NCBI GenBank assembly: GCA_000701625.1
Contig: JNJK01000002.1
Span: 186,001 to 250,000 of the forward strand
From: Lachnospiraceae bacterium MC2017
GTDB lineage: Bacteria; Bacillota; Clostridia; Lachnospirales; Lachnospiraceae
Reading direction: 5' to 3'
Length of the DNA stretch: 64,000 nucleotides
This document shows, piece by piece, positions 35,794 through 43,812 of this stretch (positions are counted from its first letter, which is position 1; the number at the start of each line of letters is the position of its first letter). The notes under the pieces were generated by a model. It did no database searches. It was not told where the DNA came from and was given only the letters and a program-made list of their open reading frames with translations. The position numbers and the translations under genes are program-made.

Positions 35794-36561
35794 TTATGAT
35801 TCACTTCGAAACTTGTTGAAGACGTTAATAAAGTTTGCTGCTGTTTCGCTCTTTGGAGTTTCGAATATCTCTTTAACAGTTCCGGTTTCGACCAATCTGC
35901 CGTTTTCCATGACAGCCATCCGGTCACAGGCATACCTTATTACTTCCAACTCATGGGTGATAAGGATAACCGTAAGTCCGAGCTTTTTATTTATTTCTTT
36001 TATGAGATCCAGAACGGAAAGTGTTGTCTGAGGGTCAAGTGCGCTTGTTGCCTCGTCTGACAGGAGAACTTCGGGATCGTTAGCGAGAGCTCTTGCGATA
36101 CCTACCCGCTGCTTCTGACCACCTGATAATTCACCGGGGTACGCATTGCTTTTTTCCGACAGTCCTACCAGAGAAAGCATCTCGTCAGCTTTCTTTTCTG
36201 CGTCCTGATTTGACATGCCTGTGAGCTTCAAAGGGTAGAGGACGTTTTGCCGGACCGTCATCGAATCAAACAGATTGAACTGCTGAAAGATCATTCCTAT
36301 CTTTCTGCGCTCGGTATTTAACTCGTTCTTGTTAAGCGCAGTGATATCACGTCCGTCTATAAGGACTTGACCGCTATCAGGTTCTTCAAGCCGGTTTATG
36401 CAGCGGACCAATGTTGATTTACCGGCACCGCTAAAGCCTACGATTCCAAATATCTCACCCTTTTGTACGGTAAAATCAATTCCCTTGAGCACTTCAAGGG
36501 ACTCCTTCTTCACACGAAAAGATTTGTGAAGATCTTTAACTTCAATAAAATTTTCAGACAT
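35794..36561 (-). CDS. metN: MetN-type methionine ABC ATPase
   Basis: A 255-residue ATPase with GFSGAGKST, the Q-loop IFQQFNLF, the signature LSGGQKQR, and Walker B VLLSDEATSALD. It lacks the C-terminal ACT-like methionine sensor of longer MetN proteins (about 340 residues), so direct feedback inhibition is unlikely. AAAGGATC precedes the ATG. I looked for a SAM riboswitch or T-box in the 200 bp upstream and saw none. Confidence 0.92.
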   Translation of the reverse strand: MSENFIEVKDLHKSFRVKKESLEVLKGIDFTVQKGEIFGIVGFSGAGKSTLVRCINRLEEPDSGQVLIDGRDITALNKNELNTERRKIGMIFQQFNLFDSMTVRQNVLYPLKLTGMSNQDAEKKADEMLSLVGLSEKSNAYPGELSGGQKQRVGIARALANDPEVLLSDEATSALDPQTTLSVLDLIKEINKKLGLTVILITHELEVIRYACDRMAVMENGRLVETGTVKEIFETPKSETAANFINVFNKFRSES

Positions 36562-36761
36562 GTCAGATCCTTTTGTTACTGATAATTATGATAGAACTTA
36601 ATAAAAATAATCAACAAATCCATACTACTTCAAGTTAATGCTTTAGTGCAACAAAAAAGTTAAAGAATCCGGCATAGGATTTATTTTGAGATTAGGATAA
36701 AGTAATATAATAATGACAAGGTTGAAAAATCTGATAATCATAAAAACAAAGGATTTTAATC

Positions 36762-38378
36762 ATGACGAAACTTATTGATCGGGCGATACTTAAATTCAAG
36801 ATTAAAAATGTGCAATTAACTGCAATGATATGCCTTATCGCGATCTCAGCAGTTTTTTTATTTTACAGGATAAACAGCTACCCCAATGTATATACCGATG
36901 AGGGAAACGGCATGTACGACAGCTGGTGTATAGCTAAGTACGGGACAGACAGTCATCTTTTAAAAAATCCCGTATATCTCCCGGGGTACAGGGGACAGGG
37001 ACAGTCCGTGCTTTACGCGGATATCGCAGCACTTTTCCTGAAAATATTTGGATACAAGCTCTGGGCATACCGGCTTCCGCTGCTGCTTATCTGCATATTA
37101 AATATGATCCTGCTCATGTACATCGGTACAAAAAGAAAATGGGAAAAAGAAGTTTTCTTTTCGGTATTGGCAGTTTCCACATCTCCATGGATGCTGACAG
37201 TCGCAAGATATGGGATGGACTGCAATCTGTCCCCTTTTATATTGTCTATAGCATCACTCACTTTTTATTATGGATGCACTGAAAATAGAAGCCATATGGT
37301 GAGAAAGACAGGGATGATAGCAGGAGCGGTTTTATTTGCTGCGGTCTGCTACAGTTACAACGTAAGCTGGATATTCCTTCCCGTATTTATGCTTATCCTT
37401 CTCACAGGATTAATAAAGGCTAAGGCTGTAACGGTAAAGGAGCTTATAGTTCCTGCTGCGATATTTTTGATATTTGCATTTCCGATAATGCTTTTTGCAG
37501 TGAGGAGTAATATTTCATCCCTTAATAATGATCTGAAGATATTATGGTTTACTTTGCCTAAACTTGCGATAGGCCGCGCAAGTGATTCATTTATAGATAT
37601 AAGCGAAGGTATATTACCGGCGATCCGTACGAATTTATATAAAGGAATCCGGATGTTTGCAAATGGTACAGATAAGCTGTCATGGAACAGCCCCGGAAAT
37701 TTCGGACCGTACTTTATGTTTACGATGCCTTTCTTTTTACAGGGGCTGAACGTGAGAATTAAGAGAAGACGCACAGATGATGTCTTTGTTCTCTCACAGC
37801 TAATTGGCATGATACCCATAATGCTGGTTGTCACACCCAATTATAATCATTGGATCTTTCTGCATTTTGCGGTTCTTTTTACCATTGGAACGGGGCTCTC
37901 GGATATTTTTTCCAAAGTCAGAGATACTGAGCCGCAGCGCAATTTTTTTAGAGCAGTGCTCATAACCTACGCCTTTTTTACAGTATGGTTTTTCAATCAA
38001 TATTTTACCGCAAGCCGTTATACAGGATGGGATAGTGATTCAAGAAATAAACTTCTTGAACTTAATACAGATATGTACAATAAAGTGTATGTAATCACAG
38101 AACAGGCAGATTTCCTTGAAAACCTGAGATTTGCACTGCCTGTTTCACCTGCGGAATTTCAGGAGACAAAAGACAATCCGTATTCTGAAACAGATTACAC
38201 GATGGAAACTACCTACTCTAATTTTGAGCTGGTTACAGACAACACTGAAATACAAGACAATTCACTGTTCCTTATACAAAAGTCAAAGGTGGAGGATCAT
38301 GAAGCGCTGGTAAATAATCTTACCGAGACAGGCAATTTCCGTATGTATGAGTTGAACTATACTGTGTTCGAGAATTAA
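36762..38378 (+). CDS. GT-C fold membrane glycosyltransferase (GT39/ArnT-like)
   Basis: A 538-residue protein with about 11 membrane segments. The first outer loop contains YTDEGNGMY, the acidic Asp-Glu motif expected in GT-C enzymes that use lipid-linked sugars. A C-terminal soluble part of about 120 residues follows. It probably transfers a sugar from a polyprenyl-phosphate donor to a protein or cell-envelope polymer; donor and acceptor are not predictable. The gene is monocistronic, preceded by AAAGGA. Confidence 0.78.
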   Translation: MTKLIDRAILKFKIKNVQLTAMICLIAISAVFLFYRINSYPNVYTDEGNGMYDSWCIAKYGTDSHLLKNPVYLPGYRGQGQSVLYADIAALFLKIFGYKLWAYRLPLLLICILNMILLMYIGTKRKWEKEVFFSVLAVSTSPWMLTVARYGMDCNLSPFILSIASLTFYYGCTENRSHMVRKTGMIAGAVLFAAVCYSYNVSWIFLPVFMLILLTGLIKAKAVTVKELIVPAAIFLIFAFPIMLFAVRSNISSLNNDLKILWFTLPKLAIGRASDSFIDISEGILPAIRTNLYKGIRMFANGTDKLSWNSPGNFGPYFMFTMPFFLQGLNVRIKRRRTDDVFVLSQLIGMIPIMLVVTPNYNHWIFLHFAVLFTIGTGLSDIFSKVRDTEPQRNFFRAVLITYAFFTVWFFNQYFTASRYTGWDSDSRNKLLELNTDMYNKVYVITEQADFLENLRFALPVSPAEFQETKDNPYSETDYTMETTYSNFELVTDNTEIQDNSLFLIQKSKVEDHEALVNNLTETGNFRMYELNYTVFEN

Positions 38379-38399
38379 AGATACCGGATATAAATAAAT

Positions 38400-38478
38400 A
38401 ATTGCGAAAGCTTCATCAGAAGCGAAGCAATTCATGTCATTAGTAAGGGGCAAAAGGACTTTTGACCCTTTCATCATT
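38400..38478. repeat. Composite interspersed palindromic repeat
   Basis: The first part (38400-38432) is a nested hairpin: AATTGC, GCTTC, an ATCA loop, GAAGC, GCAATT. The second part (38446-38478) has AAGGGGCAAAAG / CTTTTGACCCTT. The first part recurs at 43706-43739 and 56167-56187, and the second at 15178, 15280 and 43597. It lies between convergent genes. Confidence 0.75.
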
Positions 38479-38486
38479 AATATTTT

Positions 38487-38525
38487 AAAGGGATGCCGCA
38501 TACTTAGGACGGCATCCCTTTTTTG
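38487..38525. terminator. Convergent bidirectional terminator
   Basis: AAAGGGATGCCG and CGGCATCCCTTT form a perfect 12-bp stem (38487-38498, 38510-38521) with T-rich flank. It ends the GT-C gene and the DXS-like gene. Confidence 0.92.
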
Positions 38526-38553
38526 ATATCAAATTTAACCTTATATATAATAG

Positions 38554-40314
38554 TTATTCCACTATTTTTCTGATATCAGCAAGAATCTGCTCTGTTGTCA
38601 TTCCGACTTCTTTCAAAAGATCTTCCGGATCATATCGGTCATAAAATTCCTTATTCAGTCCGTAATTCTTTACTCTCATGTTTTCAGGGCCATAGTATGA
38701 GGCAATTTTTTCACCAAATCCTCCGCTCAGGATGCCATCTTCTAAGGTTACGACAAGACTATGGTTTGATCTGAGCTCATCAAGAACTGCTTCATCTATA
38801 CCTGATGCAAACCTCGGATTTATAAGTGTTGGTGTAAATCCAAGCTCAGACTTAATACTGTCTGCAAGTGCTTCGCCTCTCTGATAGAAATCGCCAAGCG
38901 CGATCACGGCAACCTTTTCACCCTTCTGCTCTATTTTGTAGCTGTCTATCTTGTCAAAGCTCTTATCTGCATCCCTGTGGCTAACCTGATTTCCCGGAAT
39001 AAGTATCATTACCGGATGCTCCTTCTGATCCACAGACCACGAGAGCATGTTTAGGTATTCCTCTGCACTTGTCGGTGCAAGAACTATAAGATTCGGAATA
39101 TTTGTGAATGCTGCCAGTCCAAATATTCCCAAATGTGTAACATCTGTAAGTCCGTCAAAATTGCAGAAATTCATAACCATGGTTACAGGATTATTGTTGA
39201 TGCAGAGATCCTGTGAAATCTGGTCATAGGCACGCTGAATAAAGGTCATGTTTGTGAAAACAAGCGGTTTTGCACCATTCTTTGCGGCACCGGAAGCAAT
39301 TGCAACGGCTGCCTCTTCTGCTATTCCTACATCCATATACTGCGCGCCCAGCTTCTCACGATTTTCCTTTGAAAGTCCGATTGCTCCTGGCATTGAAGGT
39401 GTGATCACTACAAAGTCCTTGTCCTTTTCTGCCTTTTCCATTATGTAATCGACAGTTAAACCAAGATAATTCTCTCCATCGCCAAAGGAAACTGTTGGCG
39501 CTCCACTTTCACGGTCAAAAGGAAGTGTCCAGTGCCATGTTTCTTTATTTGTTTCCGCCAGTGCATAGCCTTTACCCTTCTGAGTATGTATATGAACAAC
39601 TATCGGATGGTCAATATCCTTTATCTTTTCAAATAAGGAAATCATAGATTGGATATCATTTCCGTTTTCCTCATAAATATAGTCGAGTCCGTAAGCTCTG
39701 AAAAGATTATTTCCGGCTTTACCATTCGTTTCCCTGAGTTCTGCCAAATTCTTATATATTCCACCATGAGTCTCAGCAATAGCCATTTCATTATCATTTA
39801 CAATGATTATGAAATTTGAAGTCATTTCACCGGCAACATTTAATGCCTCCATTGCTTCGCCACCAGAAAGGGATCCATCTCCTATAATTGCTATTACATT
39901 CTCTCTGTCACCACGAAGGTCACGTGCCTTGGCAAGTCCGGCTGCAAGAGCTATGGAAGTTGAAGTATGGCCAACATTAAAAAAGTCATGCTCACTTTCA
40001 TCAGGATTGGTATAGCCTGAGTCTTCCGAAAACTTCTCATCATCTATATATCCGTCACGCCTGCCTGTGAGGAGCTTATGCGGATAGCTCTGGTGTGAAA
40101 CGTCAAACACAAACTTGTCTTTAGGAGAATTAAAGACATAGTGAAGTGCTATTGTTGCTTCAACCATTCCAAAGTTTGGACCGAAATGTCCTCCTATTTT
40201 AGTAAGCCTATTGAAAAGAGCTTCTCTCATTTCTGCTGCAAGTATTTCAAGTTCATCATTATTCAGTTTTTTAACGTCATCAGGGGAATTGATCTTTCTT
40301 AAAATCTCGTACAT
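38554..40314 (-). CDS. DXS-like thiamine diphosphate enzyme lacking the phosphate-binding arginines
   Basis: A 586-residue transketolase-superfamily protein most similar in layout to 1-deoxy-D-xylulose-5-phosphate synthase. It has GGHFGPNFG, YPHKLLTGR, IIGDGSLSGG with the thiamine-diphosphate NDNEMAIAE, DVGIAEE with the catalytic Glu, and QRAYDQ. By recalled alignment to E. coli DXS, Tyr392 is replaced (NMTF), Arg420 is lost (NFCNFDG), and Arg478 is lost (LIPGNQ). The two arginines bind the phosphate of glyceraldehyde 3-phosphate, so the acceptor may differ. A MerR-type promoter lies just upstream. It could still be a diverged DXS, but I would not assign the reaction. Confidence 0.8.
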   Translation of the reverse strand: MYEILRKINSPDDVKKLNNDELEILAAEMREALFNRLTKIGGHFGPNFGMVEATIALHYVFNSPKDKFVFDVSHQSYPHKLLTGRRDGYIDDEKFSEDSGYTNPDESEHDFFNVGHTSTSIALAAGLAKARDLRGDRENVIAIIGDGSLSGGEAMEALNVAGEMTSNFIIIVNDNEMAIAETHGGIYKNLAELRETNGKAGNNLFRAYGLDYIYEENGNDIQSMISLFEKIKDIDHPIVVHIHTQKGKGYALAETNKETWHWTLPFDRESGAPTVSFGDGENYLGLTVDYIMEKAEKDKDFVVITPSMPGAIGLSKENREKLGAQYMDVGIAEEAAVAIASGAAKNGAKPLVFTNMTFIQRAYDQISQDLCINNNPVTMVMNFCNFDGLTDVTHLGIFGLAAFTNIPNLIVLAPTSAEEYLNMLSWSVDQKEHPVMILIPGNQVSHRDADKSFDKIDSYKIEQKGEKVAVIALGDFYQRGEALADSIKSELGFTPTLINPRFASGIDEAVLDELRSNHSLVVTLEDGILSGGFGEKIASYYGPENMRVKNYGLNKEFYDRYDPEDLLKEVGMTTEQILADIRKIVE

Positions 40315-40366
40315 TTTTTACCTTCCATTCATTCGTGAGACTTTCAAAAACGTTTCTGTTTATGAA

Positions 40367-40397
40367 ATGCTACACCCTTGAGTGAACTCCAAGTCAG
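40367..40397 (-). promoter_or_regulatory. MerR-type promoter/operator of the DXS-like gene
   Basis: On the minus strand CTGACT (40397-40392), a 19-bp spacer, then TAGCAT (40372-40367). The spacer holds the palindrome CTTGGAGTTCACTCAAG. The 19-bp spacing and internal palindrome are the hallmark of MerR-activated promoters. It lies about 53 bp before the DXS-like start. Confidence 0.7.
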
Positions 40398-40414
40398 CTT
40401 CTATCAGCTATCTT

Positions 40415-40804
40415 TTACCGGGTACAATCCTTATCCCAAGTAAGTACACCCGTTTTCTGCGCTATCTCATATCTGTTGATCTTATAGTCGAGCTTCTCAA
40501 GAGCGACATCATATTTCTTTTTTGCTTCAATGATCTGCTCTCTTACCTCTTTTAGAAGATTTGTCCGAGCTTCGATCGTCGAATCCCCTTCTCTGAAAAG
40601 CTTCACATATTCAATCAGCATTTCCACGGGAACTCCGGCATCACGCATACATACTGCGTTTTCTACCCATCCAATATCTTCTTCCTGATAATCTCTTATG
40701 CCTCCGGCAGTTCTTGTGACCTCCGGGATGACACCAACACGCTCATAGTAACGCAGGGTATCAGGCGTCAGATTGTACTTCTCACAAACCTCTTTGATTG
40801 TCAT
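40415..40804 (-). CDS. MerR-family transcriptional regulator
   Basis: A 129-residue MerR protein. The winged helix has MTIKEVCEKYNLTPDTLRYYERVGVIP and the GGIRDYQEEDI wing, followed by a long dimerisation helix. It has only one late cysteine and no metal-binding loop, so a metal sensor of the CueR/ZntR type is unlikely. It lies between DUF3737 and the DXS-like gene, both with matching promoters, and is the likely regulator of both. Confidence 0.92.
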   Translation of the reverse strand: MTIKEVCEKYNLTPDTLRYYERVGVIPEVTRTAGGIRDYQEEDIGWVENAVCMRDAGVPVEMLIEYVKLFREGDSTIEARTNLLKEVREQIIEAKKKYDVALEKLDYKINRYEIAQKTGVLTWDKDCTR

Positions 40805-40836
40805 GGCATTTGTCTCCTATCTCTCACGCCGCAATT

Positions 40837-41697
40837 TTATCCGGCGCATTTGTCGATTCCATTAACAATGATCTTTCCTGCCGCATTCTCGTCATCCATA
40901 ATGATCTCCGAAACCTCAGGGACTGAGATCACACCAGAAAGAGGGTTCTTTATACTGATAACAGGAGTTGTTATCGTTGCTTCAACCTCAGACTTTTCAA
41001 AAGCAAGATCCGCATCAACCATCTTGCAGTTAATGAGCTTCAGACCCTTGCAGTAACAAAACGGCTGGGTTCCGATTATTGTGCAGTTTTCGAATGTTAC
41101 ATTCTCACAATACCATGCAAGATATTCGCCCTTCACAACGCAGTTTCGCACAACCACATTTTGGGCATGCCAGAAAGCATCCTTTGTATCAAAGTTACAG
41201 TTCTCAAGAACTGAATCTGTGATGTACTGGAAAGAATATTTTCCATTAAGTGTCACATTATCAAAATGAAGTCTATCTGACCTCATCATAAAGTATTCGC
41301 TTTGGACAGTAGTATCTTTCATCGTAATGTCTTTTACCGACCATCCAAACTCAGGTGAGATTATTTCGCAGTTCTCAATTTTTATGTTTGAGCACTCGCG
41401 CAATGCCTTTATGCCGTGCATTCCGGAATTCTTTATTGCTGCATCGTTTGTATACCACAGCGCCGCCCTACAGTTCTCAGTCATTTCGATGTTATCAAGC
41501 TCCAGCCTATCATCATGCCAGAACGGATACCTTAAATTAAAAAAGCTATCCTTCACCACCACATTTCTGCACTCTTTGAAAGCACTCTCGCCATCTGCCG
41601 GACCATCAAATCTGCAGTCTGTCACCGTAATATCTTTACTCCCATAAAGAGCTCTTTCTTCATCAAAAATCTTATTTTTAATAACCATATCGTTCAT
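40837..41697 (-). CDS. DUF3737 right-handed beta-helix protein
   Basis: A 286-residue protein of the DUF3737 family, made of repeated strands such as NVVVKDSFFNLRYPFWHDDRLELDN and NVTFENCTIIGTQPFCYCKG. It is a parallel beta-helix of pectate-lyase shape without an obvious catalytic site, and has no signal peptide. DUF3737 genes are commonly next to merR genes, as here (33-bp gap). GAGGTG supports ATG 41697. Function unknown. Confidence 0.87.
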   Translation of the reverse strand: MNDMVIKNKIFDEERALYGSKDITVTDCRFDGPADGESAFKECRNVVVKDSFFNLRYPFWHDDRLELDNIEMTENCRAALWYTNDAAIKNSGMHGIKALRECSNIKIENCEIISPEFGWSVKDITMKDTTVQSEYFMMRSDRLHFDNVTLNGKYSFQYITDSVLENCNFDTKDAFWHAQNVVVRNCVVKGEYLAWYCENVTFENCTIIGTQPFCYCKGLKLINCKMVDADLAFEKSEVEATITTPVISIKNPLSGVISVPEVSEIIMDDENAAGKIIVNGIDKCAG

Positions 41698-41762
41698 CAA
41701 AGCACCTCATTCTCTAATAAAATCATCTGTATCTTCATCTTTCTCTCGGGCTCGATATGGTC

Positions 41763-41793
41763 ATCTTACACCTTGGAGTTAACTCCAGGTCAA
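41763..41793 (-). promoter_or_regulatory. MerR-type promoter/operator of the DUF3737-merR operon
   Basis: On the minus strand TTGACC (41793-41788), a 19-bp spacer with CTGGAGTTAACTCCAAG, then TAAGAT (41768-41763). The palindrome resembles operators of the AdhR/NmlR group of MerR proteins. Confidence 0.82.
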
Positions 41794-41843
41794 TAAGGTT
41801 TTATGTACAAAATTATAAAAAATAAGTAAACTCTGAAAACATA

Positions 41844-41876
41844 AAAAACCCCATGACTTCATTACAAAATCATGGG
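41844..41876 (-). terminator. Minus-strand terminator in the 41.7-42.3 kb gap
   Basis: CCCATGA and TCATGGG (41850-41856, 41870-41876) form a stem followed on the minus strand by GTTTTTT. It could end read-through from the LOG-family gene 440 bp upstream. The rest of the 600-bp gap has no convincing reading frame. Confidence 0.55.
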
Positions 41877-42122
41877 ATTCGCTCATGTTGCCTTAATTGT
41901 GAGAATGGTGTTTCAGCGATCTTTGCCCTTATACTCACTTTTTATCCACCTCGATATGTATGATCCCACAGTCTTAATAGTTAGTTACAACTTACTATCG
42001 AAGTAAAAAATATGCAATACTGATCCACGGTATTGCGATTTTTTCTCAATTATTAATCTAAATCTTAAGAAATCCTAAGATTCTGTTCACACTTTGTTTG
42101 GATATTTGAAACAATTATGTTC

Positions 42123-42318
42123 TATTATATGTACACATACAAAAGGATTCTCTTTGTTCCCCCTTCATTCAAACCAATCCTTTTGTATCTACATTCTTAT
42201 AGGATATCAATCCAACACCCCTCATGAGATTTGATTTCCTAAATTATCACCCTATTAAAGTTTTTTAAATGAGATCAGCCGACCGGCGTTACCTCCGGAC
42301 GGCTGATCTTGTTTTTTC
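42123..42318 (+). ncRNA. Candidate small RNA with C-rich single-stranded loops
   Basis: TATTAT (42123-42128) could be a -10. About 10 bases later a 12-bp inverted repeat begins, TACAAAAGGATT / AATCCTTTTGTA (42138-42149, 42176-42187), with TTCCCCC in its loop. A second unpaired CACCCCT follows near 42213. The segment ends in a strong plus-strand terminator, GATCAGCCG / CGGCTGATC (42272-42308), with TTGTTTTTT. No plus-strand gene needs this terminator. Expression is not shown; a 32-codon frame inside it has no ribosome site. Confidence 0.35.
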
Positions 42319-42853
42319 AATTACTATCCAGTATCCTAAATACTTCCTGCATATCATCTGCAAAGTAGATTTTTGACAGATCTTCTTTTCTGACAAAATC
42401 TGCTTCACACATCTTTTCTATCTGTATTTTTAATGAGTCATAAAAACCGTTGATATTGCAGAGAATGCAACATTTATTATGTAATCCGAGTTTTGAGTAA
42501 GACATCACTTCCGCAATCTCTTCCAGTGTTCCGGGACCTCCGGGAAGCGCCACATAGTGGTCAGCAAGTTCTATCATCTTTGACTTTCTCTCAGCCATGG
42601 TCTCTGTGATAAACAGCTGATCAACATCTTCATACGCATGCCCCTGATCAACCATAAACTGCGGGATAACACCGATCGCATTACCTCCGGCTTTCAATGT
42701 GTGATCTGCAACAGTATTCATAAGCCCTGAGTTTCCGCATCCCCATACCAGTGTTCCGCCGTGGCTTCCGATGTAGTTTCCAATCTCTTCCGCTGCCCTG
42801 TTAAAATCCGGATCGTTACCCATGAGAGCACCGCAATATACCGCTATATTCAT
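42317..42853 (-). CDS. LOG-family protein (TIGR00730 type)
   Basis: A 178-residue Rossmann protein with the family motifs VWGCGNSGLMNTVAD, ERKSKMIELAD and PGGPGTLEEIAEV. Members cleave nucleoside 5'-monophosphates to base and ribose 5-phosphate (cytokinin-activating type), though many are annotated as lysine decarboxylases, which is wrong. It starts 1 bp after the peptidase-like gene and is co-transcribed with it. Confidence 0.9.
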   Translation of the reverse strand: MNIAVYCGALMGNDPDFNRAAEEIGNYIGSHGGTLVWGCGNSGLMNTVADHTLKAGGNAIGVIPQFMVDQGHAYEDVDQLFITETMAERKSKMIELADHYVALPGGPGTLEEIAEVMSYSKLGLHNKCCILCNINGFYDSLKIQIEKMCEADFVRKEDLSKIYFADDMQEVFRILDSN

Positions 42854-42854
42854 C

Positions 42855-43565
42855 TTAAACCGTTTCCTCCAACTCTTTTATACCAACGAGAAAAATCCCT
42901 TTTCCACGCTGTCCTCCGTCAATTTCACGGACGAGATCTATGATATTTTTATAACTCTTACTCTGCACAGAATTATGTGGTCTGTACCCATCAGCCTCCT
43001 TTGTGATGCATATGGTATGAGCCATCTTCATGATATCCAGGCAGTCATTATATGCCGTAAGTATCATGGCTCCTGCGCGCTCCGCTATCGCAGCAAAATC
43101 CTCTTCTTTATATGTCGCTTCTGCCTCAAATCCGTTTCTCGTAAAAAAATCCACCGCAGACTTGGGTGAAGTACCAAATTCCGCACCGAAGATGCATCCG
43201 TCCTCTTCAAAAGAACGTATCAGTGCCGCCATGTCAGGATTCCTGCCAAATGATCGCAGCACATTAAAAACAGCTATTACCTCACACCCTGAGTACTGAA
43301 CCGTCTGGGTACCGTAACGCATATCGGTATACCTGCTCTGATCTTCTATATATCCGTTTCGCAATATATGACGAGGAAACGCTTCCCGGTTTATCAGGAG
43401 ATTTTCATCCATTAGACTTTTCCGGTCGATACGGAATTTAGTCCGGGTCACATCATCTACCTTTATATTGAACCACTTATTCCGACCGATCTTACGAAAA
43501 AATTCACAGAAACGTATGTAGTTTTTAGGTCGTACAACCAGTTTTTTTCTAAGAAAAGTATTCAT
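42855..43565 (-). CDS. Putative C39-like cysteine peptidase domain protein
   Basis: About 236 residues, no signal peptide. I see a papain-like pattern: Gln and the candidate nucleophile Cys in QTVQYSGCEVIAVFNVL, a candidate His in MAHTICI, and Asn in HNSVQ. This arrangement fits peptidase C39-like/transglutaminase-like folds, but the match is loose. The ribosome site is poor at either possible start (GTG 43574 or ATG 43565). Its partner gene is the LOG-family gene. Function unassigned. Confidence 0.6.
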   Translation of the reverse strand: MNTFLRKKLVVRPKNYIRFCEFFRKIGRNKWFNIKVDDVTRTKFRIDRKSLMDENLLINREAFPRHILRNGYIEDQSRYTDMRYGTQTVQYSGCEVIAVFNVLRSFGRNPDMAALIRSFEEDGCIFGAEFGTSPKSAVDFFTRNGFEAEATYKEEDFAAIAERAGAMILTAYNDCLDIMKMAHTICITKEADGYRPHNSVQSKSYKNIIDLVREIDGGQRGKGIFLVGIKELEETV

Positions 43566-43596
43566 AAATATCACGATACCACATATCAGGATATAA

Positions 43597-43625
43597 GGGA
43601 CAAAATTCTTTTAATCCTGTCATTT
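43597..43625. repeat. Degenerate copy of the TTTTGACCCT repeat
   Basis: AGGGACAAAATTCTTTTAATCCTGTCATTTT resembles the centre and right arm of the element at 15198-15228 with several substitutions. It lies between divergent genes, about 80 bp before the second repeat type at 43706. Confidence 0.45.
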
Positions 43626-43705
43626 TATTTAATTCTTACTATTTTCTTTAACGCGTTTTAAGAAATTTATGATTTAATATAATGTAAGAGAGTTTATTGT
43701 TTTTT

Positions 43706-43739
43706 GAATTGCGTGAGCTTCATCAGGATTTAGCAATTC
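43706..43739. repeat. Copy of the AATTGC-hairpin repeat in the DUF4349 leader
   Basis: GAATTGC and GCAATTC bound a segment with AGCTTCATCAG that matches the element at 38400 (AGCTTCATCAG). The inner stem has decayed here, while the outer 7-bp stem is perfect. Confidence 0.6.
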
Positions 43740-43749
43740 GTAACATCAT

Positions 43750-43812
43750 TTTTTGATTTATAAATCAATCAAAAAGGGGGACGGGTGCGTTGCGCGCCCT
43801 GAAAAGATTATG
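43750..43812 (+). promoter_or_regulatory. Structured leader with a hairpin between Shine-Dalgarno and start codon
   Basis: Hairpin one (TTTTTGATT / AATCAAAAA, 43750-43775) ends next to the Shine-Dalgarno GGGGG (43776-43780). Hairpin two (GGGTGCG / CGCGCCC with a TTG loop, 43783-43799) lies between it and ATG 43810. Folding would shorten the 29-base gap to about 12. Confidence 0.55.

Noticed and set aside
36562-36761. SAM riboswitch or T-box before metN
   Set aside because: No conserved core or antiterminator sequence; the leader is short and A/T-rich.
42129-42227. Small plus-strand reading frame of 32 codons
   Set aside because: Its ATG overlaps a possible -10 and has no ribosome site, and the region folds into hairpins.
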